Of a DNA stretch of 64,000 nt, positions 24,010 through 34,700 are shown piece after piece. The stretch is from DASSBG01 sp963800395. Its GTDB lineage: Bacteria; Pseudomonadota; Gammaproteobacteria; Xanthomonadales; Rhodanobacteraceae. The notes below the pieces were generated by a model. It did not search any database, was not told the DNA's origin, and saw only the letters and a program-made list of their open reading frames with translations. The position numbers and the translations under genes are program-made. Position 1 is the stretch's first letter, and each line of letters starts with the position of its first letter. Location: NCBI GenBank assembly GCA_963800395.1, contig CAWDBD010000014.1, positions 1-64,000 of the forward strand, written 5' to 3'.

Positions 24010-26484
24010 TCAGGACGACACGGCCCGGGCGCTGACCAGATCGATTATGCCGCCGAGCACTTTGTCGATGGCATCCTGGCGCAACAGTCGCATGCCTCCG
24101 GTCTGTGCAGCTTCGAGCACTTCGGGGGCCGTACCGCGGGCGCGGATCACGCTTTTCACGAGCGGCGAGCTGGTCAGCAGCTCGTATACGCCAATGCGGC
24201 CTCGATATCCAGCTCGGCACTCGCTGCACCCGACAGCCTCATGAAGCTTCAAATGCCCATCGCTTGCATAGGTTTTTTGCCACTGCGCAATCGTCGTTTC
24301 GGGGTCGAGTTTGGAATCCATGCAGTATTCCTTCGCCAGGGTCAGGATTTCGGCATCGGTCGCAGCGCGTTCCTTGCGGCATTTCAGGCACAGCTTTCGT
24401 ACCAGGCGCTGTGACAGGATACCGATGAGTGCGTCGGCAAAGTTGAACGGGTCCATGCCCAGCTCGATCAGGCGCACCACGCTTTCTGCTGCGGTATTGG
24501 TATGCAGCGTGGAGAACACGAGATGCCCGGTGAGCGACGCTTCAATCGCGATCTTCGATGTCTCGGCATCGCGCATCTCGCCAACCATGATCACGTCCGG
24601 GTCCGAGCGCAGAAAAGCACGCATGGCCATGGCAAAGGTCCAGCCGATGCGCGTGTTGATCTGCACCTGGCGCAAACCTTGCTGGGTGATTTCCACCGGA
24701 TCCTCAGCGGTCCATATCTTGATGTCTGGACGATTGATCGTGTGCAGTATGGAATGCAGCGTGGTTGTTTTGCCGGAGCCGGTGGGGCCGCATACGAGAA
24801 TCAGGCCAAAGGTGCGTTTTGCCATCTCCTCAAGTGTCGCCAGATCGCGCGCGCACAATCCAAGCCGTTCAAGAGGCAAGGGCTCGACCCCGCCCAGGAT
24901 GCGCAGCACCGCATCTTCAAGGTTGTTGGTGGTCGGCACGATAGCCACGCGCAGCTCGATACCCAGAGGCGCGAATTTGCTGAAATCGATCTTGCCATCC
25001 TGCGCTCGCCGGTGCTCGGTGATGTCGAGTCCGGCCATGACCTTGATGCGCGAGACCAGGGCCTCGCGATAGGCGGGCTGCAGCTCAAGGTAATCCTCGA
25101 GTTCGCCGTCCTTGCGCAGGCGTACGCGCGTATTGAACCTGGTGTCGCATTCGATATGAATGTCCGATGCGCTTTGCGCGTGTGCCTCGATAATGATGCT
25201 GTTGACCAGGCGCACCAGCACGTTGTCGTTGATGCGCTCGTCGGAACCTTCATTCCGGATCGAGGCGGAGTCCCTCTGCAAGGCATCCTGGTTCATTTCG
25301 TGGGCCAGGTCGTCCATGTTCACCGGCCTGTGGCTAGTGCTGCGATTTGTCCTGCCCGCGCTTCCGCGCGTCCCGGCGGAATCGGTGACGAGGTCATCCA
25401 GGGCCAGGTTCGCGTATTCCTTCGTGATACTCGAACGCAGCTCGTCCTTGTCGCCTATGACCGGAATGATCGTCTGCTTGGCGAGGAAACCAAGTTCCTG
25501 CTCATACTCCATTGCAAGCGGATTTTCCACGGCGACTACCAGCGCTTCACCCACGCACAGCAGAGGCAGAACCTGATGGCGCTTGGCAAAACTGGCGCTG
25601 ACCAGTTGCAGTGCGACTGGATCAACCTTGAATTCGCGCAAGTCCACGAATGGGATGCCAAGCTTTTCCGACAAGGCCAGTTGTACCTGCCACGCCGTGA
25701 CGACCCCCATGTCCGTGAGAATGTCACCGAGTCGTCGACTACGGTCGGTGGCTTGCAAGCGCAGTGCTTCGAGCAACTGATCGGCTGAAATCAGGCCCGC
25801 TTCGACCAGCAGGTCACCGAGCTTGATCGCAGGCCGGTGCCTCTGCGATTGCAGTGCGCGCTTGAGCTCGTCGTGTGTAACGATGCCGTGATCCAGAAGG
25901 TGCTCTCCAATCTTTTTCTGGCGCAAAGTGGATTGCTTCTTCAGTGCACTGGCCAACTCTGCGTCGGTCACCAGCTTGGCGCTTGTCAGCTCTTCACCCA
26001 GCAATGGGCCGATCTGTACGTCACCCAGTTGTTGTGCCGGCATAAACCAGCGCACCGCATGTTGATGATCCCCTTCGGGCAGATACAGGAACAGGCCGTC
26101 TTTTCCCTTGACAAATCCGCACGTGATGCCCTCAAAGGTCCCGCCGTCGCGAAAGCGCACGACAAATGTCCTTTCATCTCCCACTTGCGCCTCTTTTCTG
26201 TTGATGCTGCTGATCACGGCGGCATCGCGATCCAGGGCTACAGGTCTGGTCAGGCGAATCGAACGCACCAGATCCAACCCGATGTCTTGCTGTGTGTCTT
26301 CCGAGTTGGAATTCAGGTGGACCACCGAATCGCCTGGCTCGAAGGCATCGAGCACGGCGACAACTGTGCTTCCATCGAGCAACTCGATGATGCACTCGTG
26401 GTCGGGAGTTTCGGCGGGCTCCGAAACCAGTTGGAAGTAAGGCGGGATCGGCCAGGAAAAAACAGGCGTTTCGGGAATTGTCAT
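24010..26484 (-). CDS. PilB/GspE-type secretion ATPase with four MshEN-type c-di-GMP motifs
   Basis: 824 residues, cytoplasmic hexameric ATPase of the type II secretion/type IV pilus class. Residues 161-274 hold four tandem 24-residue motifs of the form (K/R/L)-(L/I)-G-xx-L-xxx-(G/K)-x-(I/V)-xxxx-L-xx-AL-xx-Q spaced by six residues (161-184, 191-214, 221-244, 251-274). This is the MshEN c-di-GMP-binding pattern, normally two motifs. The ATPase core has Walker A 'GPTGSGKTTT', Walker B 'DPDVIMVGEMRD', the His box 'GHLVFSTLHTN' and a four-Cys zinc site ('CLKC', 'CSEC'). The first 150 residues are unfamiliar. No pilus or secretion genes are adjacent; a PAS-GGDEF cyclase lies directly upstream. 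Confidence 0.93.
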   Translation of the reverse strand: MTIPETPVFSWPIPPYFQLVSEPAETPDHECIIELLDGSTVVAVLDAFEPGDSVVHLNSNSEDTQQDIGLDLVRSIRLTRPVALDRDAAVISSINRKEAQVGDERTFVVRFRDGGTFEGITCGFVKGKDGLFLYLPEGDHQHAVRWFMPAQQLGDVQIGPLLGEELTSAKLVTDAELASALKKQSTLRQKKIGEHLLDHGIVTHDELKRALQSQRHRPAIKLGDLLVEAGLISADQLLEALRLQATDRSRRLGDILTDMGVVTAWQVQLALSEKLGIPFVDLREFKVDPVALQLVSASFAKRHQVLPLLCVGEALVVAVENPLAMEYEQELGFLAKQTIIPVIGDKDELRSSITKEYANLALDDLVTDSAGTRGSAGRTNRSTSHRPVNMDDLAHEMNQDALQRDSASIRNEGSDERINDNVLVRLVNSIIIEAHAQSASDIHIECDTRFNTRVRLRKDGELEDYLELQPAYREALVSRIKVMAGLDITEHRRAQDGKIDFSKFAPLGIELRVAIVPTTNNLEDAVLRILGGVEPLPLERLGLCARDLATLEEMAKRTFGLILVCGPTGSGKTTTLHSILHTINRPDIKIWTAEDPVEITQQGLRQVQINTRIGWTFAMAMRAFLRSDPDVIMVGEMRDAETSKIAIEASLTGHLVFSTLHTNTAAESVVRLIELGMDPFNFADALIGILSQRLVRKLCLKCRKERAATDAEILTLAKEYCMDSKLDPETTIAQWQKTYASDGHLKLHEAVGCSECRAGYRGRIGVYELLTSSPLVKSVIRARGTAPEVLEAAQTGGMRLLRQDAIDKVLGGIIDLVSARAVSS

Positions 26485-26738
26485 GGCATCAATGTCCTGT
26501 GTCGGGGATCAGTCGTCCACGCTGACGGCCGGTTGCAAGGTTTGCCGTTGGGTGTGCGAGGGCGTTGACCTGCATCAAGAGAGCCCACGCGCGTGCGCGT
26601 ACTTGTCGCATGCGGCACACCCTGTGGGCTGTTTCGGGATGCGGCGCCTGTACGGGATCCGCAAGGCCGCGACAGCAAGATTCAGACTCAAGAGAACGGC
26701 TGGGAACGCTCTCCCGGATCGGGGATCGCAAATATTGG

Positions 26739-29700
26739 TTAGCTGTACTGTTCATTGCCTGCACCCGATGCAGAGTAGACCTCGACGCGATTGCGCCCTG
26801 CTTCCTTTGCCGCGTACAGCGCCTTGTCTGCGGCGGAGATCAGACTGTCGCCGGTTTGAGCATGCTTGGGGTAGCAGGCGACGCCGAATGACCCGGTTAC
26901 CGTGATGAGATTGCCTTCGAACTCCACGGGCGTGGATGCCAGCGCCATGCGCAGTGTTTCGGCGCGCTCGCGGGCGGCTTGCTCGTTCATGTCCGGCAGA
27001 AGCAGCAGAAACTCCTCGCCGCCGTAGCGGCAATCCACATCGCTGCCGCGGGAGTGTTTCTTCAAAAGCTTGCCGAAGGTACGCAGCACCTCGTCGCCCG
27101 CGCGGTGCCCGTAGTCATCGTTGACGTGCTTGAAATGATCCAGGTCACCCATGATGGCGCTGATGCAGTGGTGCTTGCGCTCGGCGATGATCAGCTCACG
27201 GGCCAGCACGTCCTCCAGGTAACGCCGGTTGTAGAGGCCGGTCAACGGGTCATGGATAGCCTGTTCGAGCAGGAGCTGCTGCAGCGATTGCAACTTCTCT
27301 TCGGCTTGCTTGCGCTCGGTGATGTCCCGCGCAACGGACACAATGTACGGCTTGTCCAGAACAACCAATCTCAGACTCAGCTCCACCGGAAATACCGACT
27401 GGTCCTTGCGCCGGTGCTCGGACTCGATCACGACAGAACCATCCCGTTTCAGGGCCTTTCGGATTTCGCTGATCCCTGCCGGGTCGTGGCGAGCTTCGAT
27501 ATCGGGAATCGACAGAGTCAATAGCTCCTCCCGGCTGTACCCAAGGTCGCTGCATGCGCTTTCGTTGGCATCGATCAGACGCAGCGTCTGTTCGTCGACG
27601 ACCTCGATGGCATCAACGGACTGATCAATGAGCGCGCGGAACAGCTTGAGCTGTTTCTCCGCAGCCTTGCGTTCGGTGATGTCTCGCGCAACCGACACAA
27701 TGTATGGCTTGTCCAGAACAATCATCCTCAGACTCAGCTCCACCGGAAATACCGATCGATCCTTGCGCCGGATGAGTGTCTCGGTCACGACAGAACCATC
27801 CTGCTCCAGTCGTTTCATGATTTCGTTGACCCTGACCGGGTCATCGTAGGCGTCGAGATCGGATACCGACATGGACAGAAGCTCTTCACGGCTGTAGCCA
27901 AGATCGCTGCATGACCTCTCATTGACATCGATAATGCGCCGCGACTGAGCATCGACGACTTCGATGGCATCATTGGATTGATCGATCAGCGTGCGGAACA
28001 ATTTGAGCTGTTTCTCGGTAGCGTCGCGTTCGGTGATGTCCAGGCCGATGCTTGCGTCGCCGACTATGTCGCCGTCCGGAGAGCGTAGCGCGGTGTTGTT
28101 CCAGAATATGGTCCTGCGCTCGCCATTTCGCATCACTATCTGGCTTTCGTGGTGCCAGGCGGAAGGCCTGTCCGCAAGTATGTCCGCGAAGATTTCGTGC
28201 AGCTGCTGCACGGTGTCCGGAGGCCGGAACACGTCCTCCCATCGACGTCCGATGATCTCTTCGCGCTGCCATCCCGAAATGCGCAACAGGTAGTCGTTGC
28301 AATACGTCAGCCTGGCGTCCCGGTCCAGCATGATGGAAATCAGCTCGACATTGTCGAGGATTTTGCTCAAGCGCCGCTCGCTTTCGTGCTGCGCGCGTTC
28401 GGCCTGACGCTGCGAGCGGGCGAGCAGTGCCAGGCCGATCCGGCCGGCGACCCGTGACGCGAATGCAATTTCGTCTTCTTCCCAGTGATGGGCTCGGCGC
28501 ACGTGCTCCAGACGCAGCAGGCCGAGATACTGGCCGGACAACTCGACCACCGAGTCCAGCATTGCCGTGATACCCAGCGGGTTCAGATAGGTTTCGGCAT
28601 AGCCGCGTGTCCGCGCATCGGTCGACGCGTCGTCGGCAGCAACGTGAGCAGCGCTTTTCAAGGCCTGGAACTCGTCCTCGAAATCAGCATCGAGAAGCAC
28701 AGCTCCATCGGAATGACGGGCCGCATCCGGTTCGTACAGGTCGTGGCAATGAAGCTCAGTTTCCTCGGCATTGAACAACCAGATGCTGGCACGCGCCACG
28801 CCGGTGGCGGCAGCTACACGTTCGGTAATGCAGCGAAACAATGCATCAACATCATTGGTGAATTCCTTCTCGGAAGTCGTGATGGCATCAAGTGCGGCCG
28901 CCTGAGTGATCAGCCTGGCCGAGTGCTCGTGTCGCGTTTGTTCCAGCAGCCTGCGCTCGGTGATGTCTCGAACGATGCCGACAGCATTCCATTTCCCTTC
29001 GAGCTTGACGGCCGAGAGGGATAATTCGATCGGGAACTCCGTACCGTCCTTCCTCACGGCGTCGAGCTCACGTAGCGTGCCAACCGCCGCACCCTCGCCG
29101 GTTTTCCGGAAATGGGCGAATGCTTCCTTGTGGCTTTGTCGGTACTTTGGTGCAGCCAGAAGCGCGTGCAGATCCTGGCCGATAGCCTCGGTGCCCGTGT
29201 GACCAAACATGGTTTCGGCGGCATCGTTCCAGAAAGTAATCTGGCCGTCGTTATCTATCATCACAATGGCGTCGCTCGCAGTGGCTGCGATTGTGCTCAG
29301 GGTTTCCCGGCTTTCGCGCAAGCGTCGTTCGGCGGTGGTCCGTGAGGTGATGTCTTTTGTCAGCAGGACCAGCGACCGCTTTCCGTTCACCATCATGGCG
29401 CTGCCGGAGAGTTCGATGTCCAGCAGCGTTCCGTCCTTGCGTTGCACGCGCAGGGGGAATTCGGCGCGTTCTATCTCCGAGGCGAGCGCTTGACGCAGCT
29501 TCTCGCCAGCGAAGGCACGATCCTTTGGTGCGACGGGGGCCAGGGGGTCGAGCAAGAGCATCTCATCGGCGCTGTAGCCGTACGTTTCAATATATGCGGG
29601 ATTCGTATAGGTGTACTTGCCTTCCACGATGATCGCAATGCCGAGCAGGGAGTGCTGGGCGATGCTGCGGAATAGCGCTTCGGATTCGCGCAATGACTGA

Positions 29701-29831
29701 CTGACCCGCTCTGCGTCGCGCAGAGCCTTCTCCAGCTCCGCAATTCGCTGGCGCAGCTCGGCTTCCAGCGCAATCGCTGGCCTGGTTGGTCCGCCCCCAT
29801 TCCCTTGGCCGCTGGCGCTTGATCTAGCCAT
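26739..29831 (-). CDS. Multi-PAS/GAF diguanylate cyclase
   Basis: About 1030 residues from the preferred ATG at 29831 ('MARSSASGQGNGGG'); the frame stays open for 78 further codons with a Met at 29990. Order: coiled coil, PAS, PAS, GAF (about 320-480), PAS, PAS, PAS, GGDEF. The active site is 'YGGEEFLLLLPD' near residue 937, so it should make c-di-GMP. No membrane segment is seen, so the sensor is cytoplasmic. Two neighbouring PAS modules are almost identical ('DKPYIVSVARDITERK', 'CSDLGYSREELL'), a recent internal duplication. It ends 254 bases before the c-di-GMP-motif ATPase on the same strand; nothing is recognised in between. Confidence 0.9.
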   Translation of the reverse strand: MARSSASGQGNGGGPTRPAIALEAELRQRIAELEKALRDAERVSQSLRESEALFRSIAQHSLLGIAIIVEGKYTYTNPAYIETYGYSADEMLLLDPLAPVAPKDRAFAGEKLRQALASEIERAEFPLRVQRKDGTLLDIELSGSAMMVNGKRSLVLLTKDITSRTTAERRLRESRETLSTIAATASDAIVMIDNDGQITFWNDAAETMFGHTGTEAIGQDLHALLAAPKYRQSHKEAFAHFRKTGEGAAVGTLRELDAVRKDGTEFPIELSLSAVKLEGKWNAVGIVRDITERRLLEQTRHEHSARLITQAAALDAITTSEKEFTNDVDALFRCITERVAAATGVARASIWLFNAEETELHCHDLYEPDAARHSDGAVLLDADFEDEFQALKSAAHVAADDASTDARTRGYAETYLNPLGITAMLDSVVELSGQYLGLLRLEHVRRAHHWEEDEIAFASRVAGRIGLALLARSQRQAERAQHESERRLSKILDNVELISIMLDRDARLTYCNDYLLRISGWQREEIIGRRWEDVFRPPDTVQQLHEIFADILADRPSAWHHESQIVMRNGERRTIFWNNTALRSPDGDIVGDASIGLDITERDATEKQLKLFRTLIDQSNDAIEVVDAQSRRIIDVNERSCSDLGYSREELLSMSVSDLDAYDDPVRVNEIMKRLEQDGSVVTETLIRRKDRSVFPVELSLRMIVLDKPYIVSVARDITERKAAEKQLKLFRALIDQSVDAIEVVDEQTLRLIDANESACSDLGYSREELLTLSIPDIEARHDPAGISEIRKALKRDGSVVIESEHRRKDQSVFPVELSLRLVVLDKPYIVSVARDITERKQAEEKLQSLQQLLLEQAIHDPLTGLYNRRYLEDVLARELIIAERKHHCISAIMGDLDHFKHVNDDYGHRAGDEVLRTFGKLLKKHSRGSDVDCRYGGEEFLLLLPDMNEQAARERAETLRMALASTPVEFEGNLITVTGSFGVACYPKHAQTGDSLISAADKALYAAKEAGRNRVEVYSASGAGNEQYS

Positions 29832-30087
29832 TGCACGCTCCAACTCAAGACCGGTACGCCGCGCATCGGTTTGATGCCGGTTCTTCTCGGCAATTGCGGT
29901 CTGTCCTCGACCTTCGATACTGAGATTGGAGCTTGCGCCGAGCAACGTGAACGAGTCCGAGCTGCCGACAGTATGGAAAGGCCGATGCATCGCCTCCAAA
30001 ACCCGAAAGTACGATGCCCGATTTACTTGCGAGTGTCCGCATTGAGTCGCGATGGAAAACCTCAAGCTTACTATTCAGCTGCGCTTC

Positions 30088-30121
30088 TGTCTGAAATCGC
30101 ACGCTGATCGCTTTGTTGTGC
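30088..30121 (-). repeat. GAAA-CGCACGCTGATC repeat, copy 1
   Basis: GTCTGAAATCGCACGCTGAT (continuing CGCTTTGTTG) recurs as CTGGAAACGCACGCTGATCC (continuing CTTTATTG) at about 31622-31651. Together they lie on either side of the TonB gene. Nature unknown, perhaps an IS or REP end. Confidence 0.45.
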
Positions 30122-30389
30122 ACAGCGTCCTGATTGCTCAAAGTGGATTGAGCGGAAACCTCGGGCTCTGAACGCGGTTTGGCCTGTTGCTCTTCCTTGG
30201 TGCGATAGCGCACAGATTCCCGACCCATGCGCCGCTTAGACTCGAACCGGTTTGGCAATCCCACTCGGGCACTGAGGTTTCCCCACAATTAGTTCCGTTC
30301 AATCAAGGTGTTGCCGATGGCTGACGGCAACGATGCGCGCATGATGCGGTATCTTCCTCACGGTTACCACACCAAGAGGAGACCGCACC

Positions 30390-30518
30390 ATGCGCGCCAG
30401 CCGAGTATTGCAGAAGTGCCTGTCCAATTCACTGGGTGTCATTCACAAGGCCAGAGCACGGGTGTTGTTGCGCGCGGTCGAGGCGCTCATTTCAGGTCGT
30501 CGCCTGACCCTGAGTAGG
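30390..30518 (+). pseudogene. IS4-family transposase, N-terminal stub
   Basis: 43 codons from 'MRASRVLQKCLSNSLGVIHK' to 'ALISGRRLTLSR' look like the start of an IS4-type transposase, preceded by AGGAG. The frame then enters a long nested palindrome (30524-30623) and loses meaning. The region from 29832 to 30389 holds no other recognised gene. Confidence 0.55.
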
Positions 30519-30523
30519 TGGCA

Positions 30524-30623
30524 TGACGTCCAGAAAGTCTGCAGTTCGTGCCGCGTGGCGCCGTGCAGGCTGGGCTGCCTGGACAAACCGCGCGGCGCGG
30601 GATGCGGGCTTTCTGGACGTCAC
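30524..30623. repeat. Nested palindrome 1 (about 100 bases)
   Basis: Outer arms TGACGTCCAGAAAG (30524-30537) and CTTTCTGGACGTCA (30610-30623) are perfect 14-bp inverted repeats. Inside, GCCGCG/CGCGGC and CAGGC/GCCTG arms can extend the fold. Confidence 0.75.
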
Positions 30624-30650
30624 CCAGGCGTTCAGAATCAACAAGTTGGG

Positions 30651-30747
30651 CCCATGGTGTCTGTCCACAATCCTGCGTTGCACTGACTTGGCAGGCCACC
30701 AGCCTGCCTGCGCCAGTGCGCCTTGACTTGCGAACAGACACCATGGG
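30651..30747. repeat. Nested palindrome 2 (about 97 bases)
   Basis: Outer arms CCCATGGTGTCTGT (30651-30664) and ACAGACACCATGGG (30734-30747) are perfect. Inner arms GCACTG/CAGTGC and GGCAGGC/GCCTGCC enclose a CACCA loop. It sits 20 bases from the 3' end of the TonB gene and may help terminate its transcript. Confidence 0.75.
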
Positions 30748-30767
30748 TGGCACCTGCTCAGGGTTAA

Positions 30768-31427
30768 TCAGAGGGTCCTTAGGCCGAATTCGATGGGAAT
30801 GATCACCCATCCCTGGCGGGGCACGCCATCCTGCCTGGCGGGGTTGAACTTCCATTGCCTGGCCGCGGCGATCGCGGCCTGGTCCAGGCTTCGGTAGCCG
30901 CTGGAATGCGAGACCTGGATCTTCAGCGGATTACCGTCCTCGCTGACCAGAATCTTCAATTGCACGGTGCCTTCCTGGCGCATGCGGATGGCCTGGATCG
31001 GATATTGCGGTCGGTATTTCTCGCGGTAGCTGATCCTGGCGCTGGGGCGCACGTTGGTGCTGGACTGATGCGCTGTCGGCGGGCTCGGCGGCGTAGCCAC
31101 CTTGGCCATCGGTGACGGTTCGGACATGACGACCGGCGGGTCCGGCGGTTGCAGGACAGGCGTTGGGGTCCTGTGGACCACCTGTGTCGGCGGCTTCTGC
31201 GGAGGTTCCGGTGCCGGAGGCGGTGGTTTGGGTGGTTCCGGCTGTGGCTCGATCACGTGGACCCATGCGGCGTCGTCCTTGATCCGCTCCGCGGCGTGTG
31301 GCGCCAGCACCGGCGCCATGATCATCAGAAACGCACTGGCGTGCAGCGCGAGGGTCAGCGCGGTGGCGACGCTGAAACCCCAATTGAAGGGCCTGCGATG
31401 GCCGGTAACGTCTGTCGTCGATTCCAT
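30768..31427 (-). CDS. TonB-family energy transducer
   Basis: 219 residues from the ATG at 31427, preceded by AAGGGAGA. A cytoplasmic lead of about 17 residues is followed by one TM ('WGFSVATALTLALHASAFL'), a Pro-rich periplasmic spacer (about 65-130, many PP and PEP) and a C-terminal TonB domain ('RPQYPIQAIRMRQEGTVQL', 'AAARQWKFNPARQDG', 'IPIEF'). TonB links proton-motive force at the inner membrane to outer-membrane receptors through ExbBD. No exbBD genes are adjacent. The H-A-S-A within the TM is consistent with the conserved TonB helix. Confidence 0.92.
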   Translation of the reverse strand: MESTTDVTGHRRPFNWGFSVATALTLALHASAFLMIMAPVLAPHAAERIKDDAAWVHVIEPQPEPPKPPPPAPEPPQKPPTQVVHRTPTPVLQPPDPPVVMSEPSPMAKVATPPSPPTAHQSSTNVRPSARISYREKYRPQYPIQAIRMRQEGTVQLKILVSEDGNPLKIQVSHSSGYRSLDQAAIAAARQWKFNPARQDGVPRQGWVIIPIEFGLRTL

Positions 31428-31621
31428 ATCCGTCTCCCTTGACCTGGATTCGAGGCCCGCATGCCCGGCATGCGGCCACAAGCCGAAAATAGCGCGCAGC
31501 CCTGAAGATTCCGTTAATAACCCCTTCACGACTTGTGAGCACGCGCAGATCAATTAGAAGCAATTGGGGGGCGCAGCGGGGTTCAAACGACCGGGCAAAG
31601 TCCTTTTTCAGTTTGCCCCCT

Positions 31622-31651
31622 GACTGGAAACGCACGCTGATCCCTTTATTG
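31622..31651 (-). repeat. GAAACGCACGCTGATC repeat, copy 2
   Basis: Same orientation and core as the copy at 30088-30121. It lies in the 347-base gap (31428-31774) upstream of the TonB gene; no gene is seen in that gap. Confidence 0.45.
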
Positions 31652-31774
31652 CTTACCTGCCGGAGATCAGCCAGTGCATCCTGGTGATCGGGGCCATTGA
31701 GGCGAGAGGGTAAAAGGAACCAGACTGCAGATTGGGAAGCGCGCAATCAATGATCCAGGCTCCATTGAAGTTTG

Positions 31775-34700
31775 CTACGAATGAAGGAATGATTCGATCA
31801 ACCTTTTCTGGAACTCGGCAATCGGTTCTGGTCTGTGGAACAGGTAGCCCTGGTATTGATCACACGCATTTTTTTCCAGGAAAGCGTGTTGCTCGTCTGT
31901 CTCAACACCTTCGGCCAGAACCTCTATTCCCAGACTGTGCGACATGCCGATGATGGTCTGCACGATCACCGCGTCGCTGTGCGACTCGTTCATGTGATGC
32001 ACAAAGGACTGATCAATTTTCAATTGGTCCAGTGGCAATTGAGTCAGATAAGAGAGTGATGAGTAGCCGGTGCCAAAATCATCCATGGAGAAGGTCACTC
32101 CGGCATCCTTCAGCTCCTGCATCTTGGCGATACAGTCATCGACGTTGTCCAGTATCAGACTCTCCGTCAGTTCCAGCTTGAGCCGGGTGGGGTTTACGCC
32201 ATGGTTATGCAGCGTCTGGCGTACTCGCTCCACAAAATAGTTTTGATGGAACTGGGAAGCGCTGACGTTTACGGATATGTACGCTTCACAAGTGGCGGGA
32301 TCGGCTTCCCAGATCTTGAGCTGGGCGCATGCGGTCTCCAGCACCCATTGCCCGATCGCAATGATCAGACCCGATCGCTCGGCTTGAGGGATGAACTCCG
32401 CAGGCGAAACCATTCCGCGTTCCGGATGCTGCCAGCGAATCAATGCCTCGGCTCCGAGAATGCGGTTGTCGTTGTCAATCTGCGCCTGGTAATGAAGGAC
32501 AAATTCATGTTCAGCCAGTGCGTGACGCAAGTCACTCTCCAGCGCTGCCCTTGCTTCCAGCGCCGCCTGCATGACGGGGTCATAAAAACGCACGGTATTG
32601 CGACCGGCCCCCTTGGCCTGATACATGGCCGAGTCGGCGCGCTTGAGCAGTACATCCGCCGAGAGTTCCTGCCCGCGGAAAAGGCAAATGCCGATACTGG
32701 CCGAAGCCTGGTATTCGTAGTCTTCCAGAGAAAAGACCTGTGAAATAGTCTCGAGAATCTCGTCGCAAATGACATGAGCGCGGTTGACTGCATCGAGAGC
32801 CTCCGCGCGCAGTTGTTTCAGAATGATCACGAATTCATCACCGCCCAACCTCGCCACGGTATCTTCCGGGCCAACACAGGCTTGCAGACGTTTGGCCACT
32901 TCTATCAGCCACTGGTCGCCGATATTGTGACCCCGGGTATCGTTCAGAAACTTGAAGTTGTCGAGATCGACGAACAGCACGGCGCCATAGTCGTGATGCC
33001 ACTCGCTGGCCGCCAGCGCATATTCCAGACGCTCGAAAAGCAGGCGCCGGTTGGGCAGATGTGTGAGCGGATCATAAAAGGCAAGCGTATGGATTGCGGT
33101 CTCGTACTTTTTCTGTTTGGTGAGATCGGAATGCGCGCTGACAAAATGAGTGATCTCGCCCTCGGCGTTGGTCACGGCAGTGATGGTGACCCAGTACGGA
33201 TGGGCATCGCCATTCTTGTGCCGGTCCCAGAGTTCGCCTTGCCAGTAATGGTTGCTGGTCAGGGACTCCCACATCTGCTTGTAGAATTTGGCATCCTGCA
33301 TCCCCGATTTGAGCAGTGCTGGCGTCTGGCCCACGGCCTCGTCCGCACTGTATCCGGTCAGGCGGCTGAATGCCTTGTTGACGCGCAGTATGGTGTTTCG
33401 GCTGTCGGTGATGATGATGCCTTCCTGAACTTCGAAGGCTGTCGCGGCGATCAGCAATTCCTTCTCGGCACGTTTTTGCTCGGTGATGTCCCTGAAGTAC
33501 CACACGCGACCGTAGTACGTGCCGTCTTCTCCCGTGACAGGTGCAGAGTAGCGGTCAACTAATCGCCCGTCCTTGAGTTGAATGTCATCGCGACTCTTCT
33601 CATCGCGATGCTTGTACAGATGTTGCACCCGGGCAGCGAATATTTCCGGATTGTCGACCTGTTGCATGACTGCGTGGAGCACGGGCTCATCCGCGCCAGC
33701 GCTCAGCAGTTCCGGAGGAATCCGCCACAATTTGCCGAATTGTTGATTGCAGGAAATGATTTTCGCGTTCTCATCGACCACGAGGATGGCATCGAGTGAC
33801 GTCTCCATCTGGGTCTGGATGATCATGTTCTTTAATGCGATGTCCTCATTGGCCTGCTTGTGCATGGCTTGAAGCGCAAGTCTGTCCAGCGCAAAGCCGA
33901 TATCGGTGGCCATTTCCAGCAGCAGTCTGCGCGCAAGTTCATCGAATGCCTGAGTCTCCGCAGCATACAAGGTGAAAACGCCGATGACTTCGCCGTTGCG
34001 GTGCAGGGGCAGGGAAGCCGAGGCAGCCAGCTCGGCGAGCACGGCTCGCTCGCGCCAGGGTTTTGTTTCCGACGCATTCAAGAGATCCTGACACCAGTAC
34101 GGGCGGTTTTCGCGGATGGCAATTCCAGTCGGACCCTGCCCGAATGGAGTCGCGGGGCTGGACGAGACCTCGAGGTCGCGACAATATCCGCTGTCATCAC
34201 CGAAACTTGCGACGGGGTGCACCTTGAGTGTGTCTCGATCGACCAGGCCGATCCACGCCATCTTCATGCCACCGAATTGCACCGCAGCACGACAGATTTG
34301 CAGAAAGAGCTCCTGCTCGCTCTCGCAATGCAGGACGGCCTTGTTGCATTCGCTCAGTGCGGCGTAGAGATGTGCGTAACGTCGGGTTTTCGCGTCGGCC
34401 CGCACGCGATCGGCAATGCTGCGGATGTTGCACTGGATGACCTTGATGCCTTCGACATCGTAGGTGTTGCTGATGAATTCGACATCAACACGTGCCCCGG
34501 TTTTTGACTTGAGAGGAAGGTGCTCATAGCGGACGAAGCCGTTCGCTTGCAGCGCGGCAAACATTTCCTTGCTCTCTGCCCGGTCCGAGAATGCACCGAC
34601 TTCCCACAGCTTTTTCCCAAGAAACTCCGTATGCGTGTAACCCAGCATGTCGATCAGGTAGGGGTTGACATCCTCGATCTGCGCCGTATCGGCATTGAGC

